From Pseudonocardia acidicola (lineage in GTDB: Bacteria; Actinomycetota; Actinomycetes; Mycobacteriales; Pseudonocardiaceae): a stretch of 64,000 bases of DNA. How positions within the stretch are numbered: the first letter of the stretch is position 1; each line of letters starts with the position of its first letter. Both the position numbers and the translations under genes were made by a program. The stretch is taken from contig NZ_JAAXLA010000025.1 in the NCBI RefSeq assembly GCF_012911935.1, positions 1 through 64,000 on the forward strand, given 5' to 3'. Positions 8,269 to 16,454 of the stretch are shown in pieces. The notes under the pieces were generated by a model. That model made no database searches. It was not told where the DNA came from and saw only the letters and a program-made list of their open reading frames with translations.

Positions 8269-9819
8269 TCAGGACCGCAGGGCTTCGACGTCGGCGTTGG
8301 TCAGGCCCGCGCCCTTGCCCGCGAGCAGCCGCGACCGCTGCTGGGTGTGGCGGTAGAGCTCGTCGGCCCGCAGGTCGCCGACGTGGTCCTTGAGCCAGCG
8401 GTCGTCGAGGAACCGGTAGCGGTCCTGCGAGGCCAGCGGGTTCAGTTCCCGGGCACGTCGGTTGACCTCGTCGAGCGGAAGCCGCCCCTGGGTGGTGGTC
8501 CAGGTCGAGGTCTTGGCCGGCAGCGAGGTGCTCCCGCTGCGGATGGGACCGACCGTGGAGCTGAACTCGTCGTCAGCGAGGACCGAGTACGGGATCGTCG
8601 ACCACATGTCCCCAGGGGCGCCGGAGAACTTGCTCATCGTGTAGCCGTTGCCCTGCTGGGAGCTCAGCGAGATGTACCCGACCAACTCGGCGATGAGGTC
8701 GCGGCCGTACTCGTCGTTCATCAGCGGCTTGAACCGCTGCGCCCGCTCCTCGACCAGCATCCAGTCGTCCTGGTCGTAGACACCCGCGATGTGGGCGAGG
8801 TCCTTGGCCACCCCGTAGTAGACCAGCAGACCGGAGTCGACGAGCTGCTCACGAGTCCAGCCGGCCATCACGGCCCACAGCTCCGAGGTGGCCCGCGCGA
8901 TCACATCGCGCTCGTGCTCCAGGAAGTCGGCCAGCGTCGCCGGATTGTCCATCGCGACCGGGATGTAGCCATCGGACAGGTAGTCCGATGTGTACAGGCC
9001 GATCGAGGTCACGTTGTTGTGGTCGTAGGCCGGCGTCGCCTCGAAGCTGGCCCAGTCGTCGACGATGTTGAAGTGGGTGTCTTTCAGCACCACCGGCATC
9101 GTGTAGTTGTTGTAGGAGATCTCCGAGGCCACCCCGTCGAGCCACGGGTAGTCGCCCTCGGCGAGGTCGACGAAGTCGCGCACGAGCATCTCGCTCGACT
9201 CGCCGATCCGGTACGGGCCGCTGTTGTTGATGCCCAGTCGGCACTCGCAGTGCGACAGGAACTCGTACTGCGACAGCTGGGCGAGGAAGCGCCCGGCCGC
9301 GGTGTGCAGGCGGTCGCCCGGCTTGACGGTGAACGAGTCGGCCTGGAAGACCTGGACGACGCGCTCCGGCAGGACCTGGGCACGGTGGTTCGCGTCGCTG
9401 GGCAGGATGTGCGCGTGGTTACGGTGGTAGGACTGGTTGAGCCGCTTGGTGAAGTCCAGGACGTAGGCCACGTCGTCGAGGGCGTCGGTGGGCTTCAACA
9501 TCCCCATGTCGATCAGGATCTGCCGGCCACCCAGGTAGAACTGCGAGATGATGCCGTTCTGGATGATCCCCGAGGCCGAGGAGACCTCACGGGCCCGGTC
9601 ACCGAGCTCCTCGGCGGTCATCGTCTGCTCGATCTTGCGGAACAGCGAGGGGTAGCGGTACCACGCGTTGAGGTAGGACATCGCAATGTACGGGTTGACC
9701 GGGAACAGCTTCGACTCCTGCACGGTGCGCGCGGTGCACTGCCAGTGGAAGGCGTCGCTGTTCTTGCGAATCCAGGCGTTCAGGTCCAGCAGGTCCGCGT
9801 AGGAGTGCTCACTGGGCAA
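8269..9819 (-). CDS. Unrecognised 516-aa protein coupled to the phosphohistidine-domain gene
   Basis: I do not recognise this family. It is a soluble, aromatic-rich protein without signal peptide or membrane segments. It is rich in Tyr/Trp/His/Asn, with clusters such as NQSYHRNHAHILPSDANHR (about 130-148), HCECRLGINNSGPY and SYNNYTMPVVLKDTHFN. The start is TTG 9819, with GGAGGGAGA 6 nt upstream and no ATG or GTG nearby in frame. It overlaps the preceding gene by 11 nt. This tight coupling suggests the two form one enzyme, possibly the substrate-binding and phosphotransfer parts of a split PEP-synthase-like ketone- or enol-phosphorylating enzyme. That is inference. Confidence 0.8.
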   Translation of the reverse strand: MPSEHSYADLLDLNAWIRKNSDAFHWQCTARTVQESKLFPVNPYIAMSYLNAWYRYPSLFRKIEQTMTAEELGDRAREVSSASGIIQNGIISQFYLGGRQILIDMGMLKPTDALDDVAYVLDFTKRLNQSYHRNHAHILPSDANHRAQVLPERVVQVFQADSFTVKPGDRLHTAAGRFLAQLSQYEFLSHCECRLGINNSGPYRIGESSEMLVRDFVDLAEGDYPWLDGVASEISYNNYTMPVVLKDTHFNIVDDWASFEATPAYDHNNVTSIGLYTSDYLSDGYIPVAMDNPATLADFLEHERDVIARATSELWAVMAGWTREQLVDSGLLVYYGVAKDLAHIAGVYDQDDWMLVEERAQRFKPLMNDEYGRDLIAELVGYISLSSQQGNGYTMSKFSGAPGDMWSTIPYSVLADDEFSSTVGPIRSGSTSLPAKTSTWTTTQGRLPLDEVNRRARELNPLASQDRYRFLDDRWLKDHVGDLRADELYRHTQQRSRLLAGKGAGLTNADVEALRS

Positions 9820-10531
9820 CGGACTCTCCCTCCAGCTTGACGATGCGTGCTCGGGAACCGGGGTCGTTCTCGGCGTAGACGTCCGCCGGCGGCTTGGTGT
9901 ACTCGACGCGGATCCGGTCGCCGTCGCGCAGGCCGTCGAGCTGGGCGTCCATCAGACACGGGACGCTGTACTCGCGGGTGAGGATCCCCAGGTGCGACCG
10001 CACCGTCCCGCCCATGCAGACGACGCCGGTGAAGTGCTCGAGGATGGGCGCCGTGAGAGTTCCCCCGGAGTCGTCGATGATGGCGATGGTGCCGGGCGGA
10101 ACACCATTGGTCAGCATGTCCACCACGATGTCGACCGTGCTCACGAGCCGTGCGGTACCGACCACGTCGGCATCCACCCGGAAAACGTTGGCCCCGGTTC
10201 CGATCACCCGGTTGCCGTCCTCGTCCTTCTCGAACCCGCCGGTGTCCTTGATGCCTTCGACGGCCCGGTACTTCTCCGGGGCCTCGACCAGCGAGATCTG
10301 CGCGGACATCTCGTAGCGGTAACCGGTGTCGAGCAGTTCCTTCTCGACCGCGGCGAAGTCCGCGGTGGTCAGCTCGAGCGACGGATCCGCGACGGCGTCC
10401 TCCCAGCTCTTCCCGGAGGCGGCGAGTCGCTCCGCGACCAGCTTCCGGATCCGCGAGTGGAAGGCCTCTACCGTGGGGGTCATGGCCTCTTTTGCCCATT
10501 TTTCCGTCGGGGCGTTCGCGACGTTGCTCAT
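9809..10531 (-). CDS. Stand-alone PEP-utilising-enzyme mobile (phosphohistidine) domain protein
   Basis: 240 aa. Residues about 115-225 form the swivelling domain of PEP synthase/PPDK. The catalytic loop GGTVRSHLGILTREYSVPCL contains H180, matching the GG-x-x-SHAA-x-x-R motif of the family. The N-terminal 110 residues are charged and helical. ATG 10531 follows GAGGAGG by 5-6 nt. There is no ATP-grasp domain, so phosphate must come from another protein, most simply the PPDK-like kinase at 4331-6100. It resembles in concept the split subunits of phenylphosphate synthase. The acceptor is unknown. Confidence 0.87.
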   Translation of the reverse strand: MSNVANAPTEKWAKEAMTPTVEAFHSRIRKLVAERLAASGKSWEDAVADPSLELTTADFAAVEKELLDTGYRYEMSAQISLVEAPEKYRAVEGIKDTGGFEKDEDGNRVIGTGANVFRVDADVVGTARLVSTVDIVVDMLTNGVPPGTIAIIDDSGGTLTAPILEHFTGVVCMGGTVRSHLGILTREYSVPCLMDAQLDGLRDGDRIRVEYTKPPADVYAENDPGSRARIVKLEGESVAQ

Positions 10532-10613
10532 CGGCCCTCCTCAGGGATTCGAGAACTGACTGGGAAAACGCTGCATCGCCCGGCCCGGCCCCCGATGCCG
10601 GCGGCGTGGGCCC

Positions 10614-12089
10614 TCAACCGGTCTGGTGCCGGCGCAGGGTGAGATCGACGTCGCCGCGGCGGACGCGGACGTAGCTGGGCCTGCGCATCTGCAGTGCCTG
10701 CTCGACGAGCTGCATCGACGCGGCCGAGTCCCGGAAGGCGTAGGTGGGCTTCACCCTCCCGGCGGCCTGGGTGGCCTCGAAGTCCTCTGCCGGCACCAGG
10801 TAGCGCGAGAGCAGTTCCTCGTCGCTCATCCGCTCGTCGCCGAACTGCACCCGCAGTTCCTTCAGCGAGGGCTGCGGGGGCTGCCAGTTCAGGTACTCCT
10901 GCGCACGGGACGAAGACAGCACCCGGTCCCGGACGTCGGGATCGATCGGCGCGGGCGGCTCGCCGAGATGGCCCAGGGTGTAGATGATCACTTCGTCCGG
11001 GACCATCGAGTAGCGGTCGCCGGTCACGATGTTGAGCACCGACTGGATCCCCATCAGCTGCGAGAACGGGGTCGCCGAGATCGGATGCCCCAATTCCTCG
11101 CGGACCCGCACGACCTCCTCCAGCACCTCGGTGAGCCGGTCCTCCATCCCGTACTGCGCCAGCTGGGCCTTCAGCGTCCCGGTCATCCCACCGGGAAGTT
11201 GGTGCTTGTAGGCGAAGGTGGAGAACTCGTTCGGAGTCCCGGTCGCCCAGCCCTCCTGGGCGGCGACCCGGGCGAAGTGCGTGGCGACCGGGTCGAGCCG
11301 GGAGGTGTCCAGGCCGTGGTCGTGGCCCAGCCAGCGTAGGTTCTCCACCATGGCCTCGGTGGAGGGCAGCGACGGCCCGTTCGCCAGCGGCCGCGACGCC
11401 GTGTGCAGAATCTTGACCCCGCTGCGCAACCCGGTGAGGTAGTTGAGCGGTGCGACGCCGATCGTGTTGTGGCAATGCAGTTCGAGAGGGACGTCGCCGG
11501 CCGCCTCGACCAGCGCGGGGATCAGTGTCGCGCCCCGCTCCGGCGACAGGATCCCGGGAGCGTCCTCGACGTAGATCGACGAGGCGATGCCCCACGACAC
11601 CATCTCGCGCACCCTCGCGGCGAACCACTCGTCGGTGTGCACCGGGCTGATCCCGAACATGATCGCCGGCACGACCTCGGCCCCGGCGTCATGGACGGTC
11701 TGGCACAGCCGCCGCATCTGCTCCATGTTGTACAGACAGTCGTAGATCCAGAACGACTGGATACCGTGCCGCACCAGAGTCTGCACCCACAGATCCATCA
11801 GCGAGTCCGGGGTCAGGCCGAACTTCGCGATGCAGTTGTCGCGGCTGCCGGCGCGCAACCGAGCGTTCGGCATCCACCGGCGCCACATGTCGAGGCCCTC
11901 CCAGGGGTCCTCGCGGGAGTAGCGCATCATGCACTCGAACATCGAACTGCCGGTGACGTCGACGGTCCGGAACCCGGTGCGGTCGATGTCCTCGGCGACG
12001 GCAGCGGCCATCCCGGCCCTGATCCGCATGCCCCACAGGCTCTGCTGACCGTCCCGGAGGGTCTGGTCGACGAACTCGACGTGCGTCAT
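10614..12089 (-). CDS. HMGL-type biotin carboxyltransferase subunit with altered active site
   Basis: 491 aa, similar to the carboxyltransferase domain of pyruvate carboxylase, OadA and transcarboxylase 5S. Retained: VDQTLRDGQQS (D8/D13), the HxH metal pair H205/H207 in LELHCHNTIG, and probably the substrate arginine (R83). Changed: the metal-binding lysine that is carbamylated in this family (IKDMAGL) is Glu (E175 in YVEDAPGI). The Thr/Ser of the PGGxxTNL proton-relay motif aligns with Gly304 (LPGGMTGTL). ATG 12089 overlaps the biotin carboxylase stop by 4 nt, and the longer upstream reading frame is rejected. It should carboxylate a non-pyruvate, possibly pre-enolised substrate from carboxybiotin. 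Confidence 0.87.
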   Translation of the reverse strand: MTHVEFVDQTLRDGQQSLWGMRIRAGMAAAVAEDIDRTGFRTVDVTGSSMFECMMRYSREDPWEGLDMWRRWMPNARLRAGSRDNCIAKFGLTPDSLMDLWVQTLVRHGIQSFWIYDCLYNMEQMRRLCQTVHDAGAEVVPAIMFGISPVHTDEWFAARVREMVSWGIASSIYVEDAPGILSPERGATLIPALVEAAGDVPLELHCHNTIGVAPLNYLTGLRSGVKILHTASRPLANGPSLPSTEAMVENLRWLGHDHGLDTSRLDPVATHFARVAAQEGWATGTPNEFSTFAYKHQLPGGMTGTLKAQLAQYGMEDRLTEVLEEVVRVREELGHPISATPFSQLMGIQSVLNIVTGDRYSMVPDEVIIYTLGHLGEPPAPIDPDVRDRVLSSSRAQEYLNWQPPQPSLKELRVQFGDERMSDEELLSRYLVPAEDFEATQAAGRVKPTYAFRDSAASMQLVEQALQMRRPSYVRVRRGDVDLTLRRHQTG

Positions 12090-13483
12090 CCGGTCATGAC
12101 CTTTCCTGCCCGGTCCTCGCGGGCATGCTCTCTGGTCCAGGTGTCGAGAAAGGCGTCCTCGATCCATCGGGTCGTGACCCGATGGCCCCGCACCTCCGGA
12201 TGGCGCACGAGTGCCCGGTGCAGCGGCAGGGTGGTCTCGATCCCGGCGACGTCGAACGCATCGAGGGCTCGCGCTGCCAGGGCAAGCGCGTCGTCCCGGG
12301 TGGCCCCGCGACAGATCAACTTGGCCAGCAGGGAGTCGTAGTTCGGCGGGATCCGGTAACCGGGGAAGCAATGGCTGTCGACGCGGACCCCCGCGCCGGC
12401 CGGCGGGTTCCACACCTGCAACGTCCCCGGCGAGGGCGCGAAACCGCGGGTCGGCGACTCGGCGTTGATGCGGAACTCGAACGCGTGCCCTGTGATGTGC
12501 ACGTCGTCCTGAGTGAACGACAGAGGCTCTCCGGCAGCGATCCGGAGCTGCTCACGGACGATGTCGATGCCGGTGACCATCTCGGTCACCGGGTGTTCCA
12601 CCTGGACGCGGGTGTTCACCTCCAGGAAGGAGAAGATGTTCTGCTCGACGTCGACCAGGAACTCCACGGTTCCCGCGCCGACGTAGTCCAGCGCACTCAT
12701 CAAAGCCACGGCCGCCTCCCCGATCCGGCGGCGCAGTTCGGCGGGCACGGCGCTGGCGGGCGCCTCCTCCACGAGCTTCTGGTAGCGGCGCTGGAACGAG
12801 CAGTCGCGGTCCCCGAGGTGCACGGTCGTGCCGAACCGGTCGGCCAGCACCTGCACCTCGACGTGCCGGGCATGCGCGACGTAGTGCTCCACATACAGCC
12901 GGCCGTCGCCGAAAGCCGCCTCGGCCTCGGAACCTGCCGCCTGCACCGCGTCGGCCAGCTCCGCAGGGGAGTCCACCCGGCGCATGCCCCGGCCGCCGCC
13001 GCCGGCTGCGGCCTTGAGCAGCACCGGGTAGCCGACCTCTGTCGCGACGACCTCCGCCTCGGCGACGGTGGACACGCTGCCCGAGCCCGCACCGACGGGG
13101 ATCCCGAGGCTCCGCGCCAGCTCCCGGGCGGCGATCTTGTCGCCGCCGCGCCGGATCGCCGACGCCGAGGGGCCGACGAAGGTGATGCCGTAGCGGTCGC
13201 ACAGCTCGACGAGCTCCGGGCGTTCGGACAGGAACCCGTATCCGGGGTGGATCGCATCGCAGCCAGTGAGCAGGGCCGCCGAGATCACCGCGCCCACGTT
13301 GAGATAGCTCGCCGACGCGTTCGCGGGTCCGATGCCGACGACGACGTCTGCGGCCCGGGCCGGCAAGCTGTCGGCGTCGGCCTCCGAGGTTGCCAGCACG
13401 CTCGTCACGCCCTCGTCGAAGCACGCCCGGATGACCCGCATGGCGATCTCGCCACGGTTGGCTACGAGGACCCTTTCGAGCAC
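12086..13483 (-). CDS. Biotin carboxylase subunit (AccC-like)
   Basis: 465 aa, complete. It has the N-terminal ANRGEIAMR, HPGYGFLSE (near 79), the glycine loop AAAGGGGRGM (near 160), DRDCSFQRRYQKLVEEAP (near 225) and EVNTRVQVEHPVTE (near 285). The GTG start lies 1 nt after the carrier-protein stop. It carboxylates biotin on the carrier using ATP and bicarbonate. All catalytic motifs are intact. Direct coupling to a carrier and to an HMGL-type transferase, rather than a crotonase-type AccD transferase, says the acceptor is not a standard acyl-CoA. Confidence 0.95.
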   Translation of the reverse strand: MLERVLVANRGEIAMRVIRACFDEGVTSVLATSEADADSLPARAADVVVGIGPANASASYLNVGAVISAALLTGCDAIHPGYGFLSERPELVELCDRYGITFVGPSASAIRRGGDKIAARELARSLGIPVGAGSGSVSTVAEAEVVATEVGYPVLLKAAAGGGGRGMRRVDSPAELADAVQAAGSEAEAAFGDGRLYVEHYVAHARHVEVQVLADRFGTTVHLGDRDCSFQRRYQKLVEEAPASAVPAELRRRIGEAAVALMSALDYVGAGTVEFLVDVEQNIFSFLEVNTRVQVEHPVTEMVTGIDIVREQLRIAAGEPLSFTQDDVHITGHAFEFRINAESPTRGFAPSPGTLQVWNPPAGAGVRVDSHCFPGYRIPPNYDSLLAKLICRGATRDDALALAARALDAFDVAGIETTLPLHRALVRHPEVRGHRVTTRWIEDAFLDTWTREHAREDRAGKVMTG

Positions 13484-13484
13484 G

Positions 13485-13979
13485 TCACTGCCCTTCGGGA
13501 CGGATGCGGAACAGCGGCCGACCGGTCTCGACTTGCTCGCCGTTCTGCGCGTAGACCTCGACCACCGTGCCGGAAACTGGCGCGGGCAGGGTGTTCATCA
13601 GCTTCATGACCTCGACGATGCACAGCGCCGTCCCGGGCTCCACCCACATGCCCACGTCGGTGAAGGGCGGCGCACCGGGGCTGGGCGCCCGCCAGAAGAT
13701 GCCGGGGGACGGCGCCACGACCAGCTCGGTGCCGGCCTCGGGCTCCGCTGCCGCCGGGGAGATGGACGGAACGTCGGCGGCGTCCACCGCCGACGCGGGC
13801 GAGAGTGCCGCGACGTCGCGGGGCTTGATCAAGACATGGGATGTGTCGGGCACCGATGGCGACGAGCCTCGGGCGACGAGATGAACCTCGACCTCGCCGG
13901 TCACGAGGTGGATCTCATCCCATTCTCCCTCTTCAAAGGCATCGAGAACCTGCCTCAGACCATCGTGGTCGATCGGCAT
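13485..13979 (-). CDS. Biotin carboxyl carrier protein
   Basis: 164 aa. The biotinyl domain occupies about 85-164 and has the biotinylation motif EVMKLMN (K126), preceded by SPGIFWRAPSPG and followed by the typical second half (LPAPVSGTVVEVYAQNGEQV). The N-terminal 45 residues look like a small folded domain, joined by a Pro/Ala-rich linker (about 55-85). ATG 13979 follows GGAGGG by about 9 nt. First gene of the operon. It shuttles carboxybiotin between carboxylase and transferase. Confidence 0.93.
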   Translation of the reverse strand: MPIDHDGLRQVLDAFEEGEWDEIHLVTGEVEVHLVARGSSPSVPDTSHVLIKPRDVAALSPASAVDAADVPSISPAAAEPEAGTELVVAPSPGIFWRAPSPGAPPFTDVGMWVEPGTALCIVEVMKLMNTLPAPVSGTVVEVYAQNGEQVETGRPLFRIRPEGQ

Positions 13980-14018
13980 CCAGCGACCCTCCGTCTCGCG
14001 GGGCGAACATTGGCCGTG

Positions 14019-14060
14019 ACTGTAGACACAGCAGAGATCCCATGTCTAGGTTAGATCTCC
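14019..14060. promoter_or_regulatory. Divergent promoter/operator region with two interleaved inverted repeats
   Basis: The 156-bp gap between the carrier-protein gene and the SDR gene holds TAGACA (14023-14028) with TGTCTA (14043-14048), and GAGATC (14034-14039) with GATCTC (14054-14059). Each pair is offset by exactly 20 bp, about two helical turns. TANNNT-type -10 candidates occur on both strands within the same stretch. A regulator, plausibly the GntR protein at 15161, may act here. This is an inference from spacing only. Confidence 0.4.
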
Positions 14061-14135
14061 GTCACACCCGGCGAGCGCGGCTCAGTGTCACCGGCCGGCT
14101 CACCGCTCTTTCATCCGACCCCTGAGGAGTCCTAG

Positions 14136-14918
14136 GTGCGCAGACTTGAAGGCAAAGTGGCCGTCGTGACCGGCGCCAGTTCGGGTATCGGACGGGCGGT
14201 GACCGAGCTGTTCCTCGCAGAAGGAGCGCGCGTGGTGGGCGTCGGCCGCAACACCGGCAAGCTCGATGTCCTGAGCAAGGAGCTCGACGCGGGACCCGAC
14301 TTCATGACCCACGCCGCCGACCTCGCCGAGGACGACCAGGCCCGCGGTGTGATCCGGGCCGCCCAGGAGGCGTTCGGCGGCCTCGACGTCCTCGTGAACA
14401 ACGCCGGTGTCGGATACTCCTACAAGGACGTCCGGCCCGGCAGCATGAACACCCTCGCCGAGACCCCCGCGGCGGACTGGGACCACGTCATGGGGATCAA
14501 CCTCGGCTCCGTCGTGAACTGCTCGCGGCACGCGCTACCCGCGATGCTCGAGCGCGGGGGCGGCTCCATCGTGAACGTCGCCAGCATCCTGGGGCTCGTC
14601 GGGAACCCCGACGCCCACGCCTACACCGCGGCGAAGGGCGCGATCGTCAACCTGACGCGCTCGCTGTCGACGGCGTACGCCAAGCACAACATCCGGGCCA
14701 ACACCGTCTGCCCCGGCTACATCGAGACGCCCATGGTTGCCGACTTCGTGGACTACCTGAACAGCGACGAGTACCGCTACCAGTGGAACCCCACGGGCCG
14801 GATGGGCAAACCGATCGAGATCGCCAACGGCGTCCTGTTCCTGGCTTCGGACGAGGCGTCATACTGCAACGGCTCGGTCTTGACCATCGACGGGGGCGTC
14901 CTCGCCGCCGCCCCTTGA
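14136..14918 (+). CDS. Short-chain dehydrogenase/reductase
   Basis: 260 aa classical SDR. The cofactor motif is TGASSGIG (near 12), NNAGVG follows near 88, the catalytic Ser lies in SIVNVAS and the YTAAK Tyr-Lys pair near 163. The GTG start (14136) is preceded by GAGGAG at 8 nt; no ATG fits the conserved N-terminus RRLEGKVAVVTG. Transcribed divergently from the carboxylase operon. It probably interconverts an alcohol and a ketone, which would fit production of the ketone substrate. Substrate not readable. Confidence 0.92.
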   Translation: MRRLEGKVAVVTGASSGIGRAVTELFLAEGARVVGVGRNTGKLDVLSKELDAGPDFMTHAADLAEDDQARGVIRAAQEAFGGLDVLVNNAGVGYSYKDVRPGSMNTLAETPAADWDHVMGINLGSVVNCSRHALPAMLERGGGSIVNVASILGLVGNPDAHAYTAAKGAIVNLTRSLSTAYAKHNIRANTVCPGYIETPMVADFVDYLNSDEYRYQWNPTGRMGKPIEIANGVLFLASDEASYCNGSVLTIDGGVLAAAP

Positions 14919-15160
14919 CATCGGCATTCGGCCCGGCGGCGTGATCCTGCGTGGACCGCGCCGCCCGGCCGCGACGCCGATCTGGGCCCCGTCGAACCCG
15001 CTGTCACGGCGGGTCTCCTCTGGCCGTCCGCCGGGATCTGACGGCACCGCGACGGGCAGGAACAGGAAGCTCGAGCCATTAGCATCTGCCGTCAGGTACC
15101 GGATGAAAGCCGCCCGGCTACAGACCGGGGCGAGGCGCCGTTCAGCATCAGGAGGCAACC

Positions 15161-15955
15161 GTGTCCGCCGCCGATCGCGCCATCCAGAAGATCCGCGACC
15201 TGATCGTCGAGGGTGATCTCGGGCCAGGTCATCGTCTGCCGGCCGAAGCCGAGTTGGCCTCCCGCCTGCAGGTCTCCCGGAACTCGCTGCGCGAGGCCGT
15301 CCGCGCGCTGTGCGAGGCGCGGGTCCTCGAGATCCGCCGCGGCGACGGCACCTTCGTCTCCAACCTGCAGCCCCAAACCCTGCTCGGCGGGCTGGGCTTC
15401 GCGCTTGACCTGATGCGCGGCGGCACCCTGCTGGAAATCTTCGAGGTGCGTCGGCTCCTGGAGCCGGCCGCGACCGGGCTCGCCGCACTCCGAGCCACCG
15501 AGCAGGACGTCGCGGACCTGACCGAGAGCCTCTACCGCCTGAACGAGGCCCGCAACGACGAGGAGTTGATCAGCTTCGATCTCGAGTTCCACCGCCGGGT
15601 CGTCGTGATCACAGGAAATGCGACTCTCTGCACCCTGATGGACGCGCTCGGCACCCGCGCGATCGGGGCCCGGGTGTGGCGGGGAGTAGTACAGGAAGGG
15701 ACCCGCAACTTCACCTTCGAGCAGCACAGCCGGATCGTGGAGGCCATCGCTGCCGGCGATCCCACCTTGGCGAGCGCCGCCTCGACGGTTCACGTGAGCG
15801 CCTCGGAAGCCTGGTTGCGCCAGGCTCTCACGGCGGCGGAGGACGCCGGGGACAGCGGGGGGCCTGTCGAGCTGTTCAATCGGCAACGCCGATCAGTGCT
15901 GCAGGACACCCAGGCAGTCATCCATGGTCACGAGTCACGAGCTCATCCGAGCTGA
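15161..15955 (+). CDS. GntR-family regulator with FCD effector domain
   Basis: 264 aa. An N-terminal winged helix (about 5-70) contains LPAEAELASRLQVSRNSLREAVRAL and the wing IRRGDGTFVS. A C-terminal all-helical FCD domain (about 90-220) carries the metal-type residues D/H in FDLEFHRRVVVI and the later EQHSRIVEAI. The GTG start follows CAGGAGG at 6 nt. FCD regulators usually sense carboxylic acids and repress the catabolic genes beside them, so this is the likely regulator of the SDR gene and the divergent operon. The last 35 residues are a variable tail. Confidence 0.9.
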   Translation: MSAADRAIQKIRDLIVEGDLGPGHRLPAEAELASRLQVSRNSLREAVRALCEARVLEIRRGDGTFVSNLQPQTLLGGLGFALDLMRGGTLLEIFEVRRLLEPAATGLAALRATEQDVADLTESLYRLNEARNDEELISFDLEFHRRVVVITGNATLCTLMDALGTRAIGARVWRGVVQEGTRNFTFEQHSRIVEAIAAGDPTLASAASTVHVSASEAWLRQALTAAEDAGDSGGPVELFNRQRRSVLQDTQAVIHGHESRAHPS

Positions 15956-16410
15956 TCGGATCGTGCTGGCACCGCGCCGCTGCGTTCTGTTAACCCTGGT
16001 GATTCTCAGCCGTGGCGAGTCGATCCTCACGGAATGCTGCTGACGTTCTTGGCGGGCGGACTTCGGTCCTGAACACGACGGGGAACCGGCCTGCCGGCTG
16101 GCGTGGCTGCAGTGGTGCGCGGTGTGCGCGAGTGGTGTTTTCGCCATCCTCCACGCACCGGGATGGCCAGCCGACCCAACTGCCAGCGACAGCCTCGCGG
16201 CGAGCGTCTTCGGCGAGCTGCGGTGTCGTTGATCGCCGACCTACATACCCGTCGATCGAGCGCCGGGCCAACGTCACTCTTTGCTACCAGCGTGAGCCTC
16301 CGGCTTCGATCCATCGGGCCGTGACACGATGCGTGACGCGAAATGCTGTCAATCAGCGAGGCGAGAGTGACAACGGCCTCCCGACCGAACGGCATCTCTG
16401 CAGGTCAAAC
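15956..16410. other. Gene-free stretch
   Basis: About 455 bp between the GntR gene and the left island boundary. Open frames here lack ribosome-binding sites, codon-position bias and recognisable motifs. I see no RNA gene or clear repeat in it. Confidence 0.5.
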
Positions 16411-16454
16411 GTGGGCCCCCGGGGGGATCGAACCCCGAACCCGCGGATTAAAAG
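16411..16454 (-). repeat. Left att-like repeat (tRNA-Lys 3' fragment)
   Basis: These 44 bp match 22931-22973 except for one extra G in the G-run. The copy covers the T-arm, variable loop and anticodon-loop 3' half of tRNA-Lys, then diverges where the functional gene continues (AAAAGGCC against AAAAGTCC). It cannot fold as a full tRNA. Confidence 0.85.

Noticed and set aside
1151-13979. Classical acetone carboxylase (AcxABC)
   Set aside because: No hydantoinase-like subunits are present; the carboxylation genes are biotin-dependent instead.
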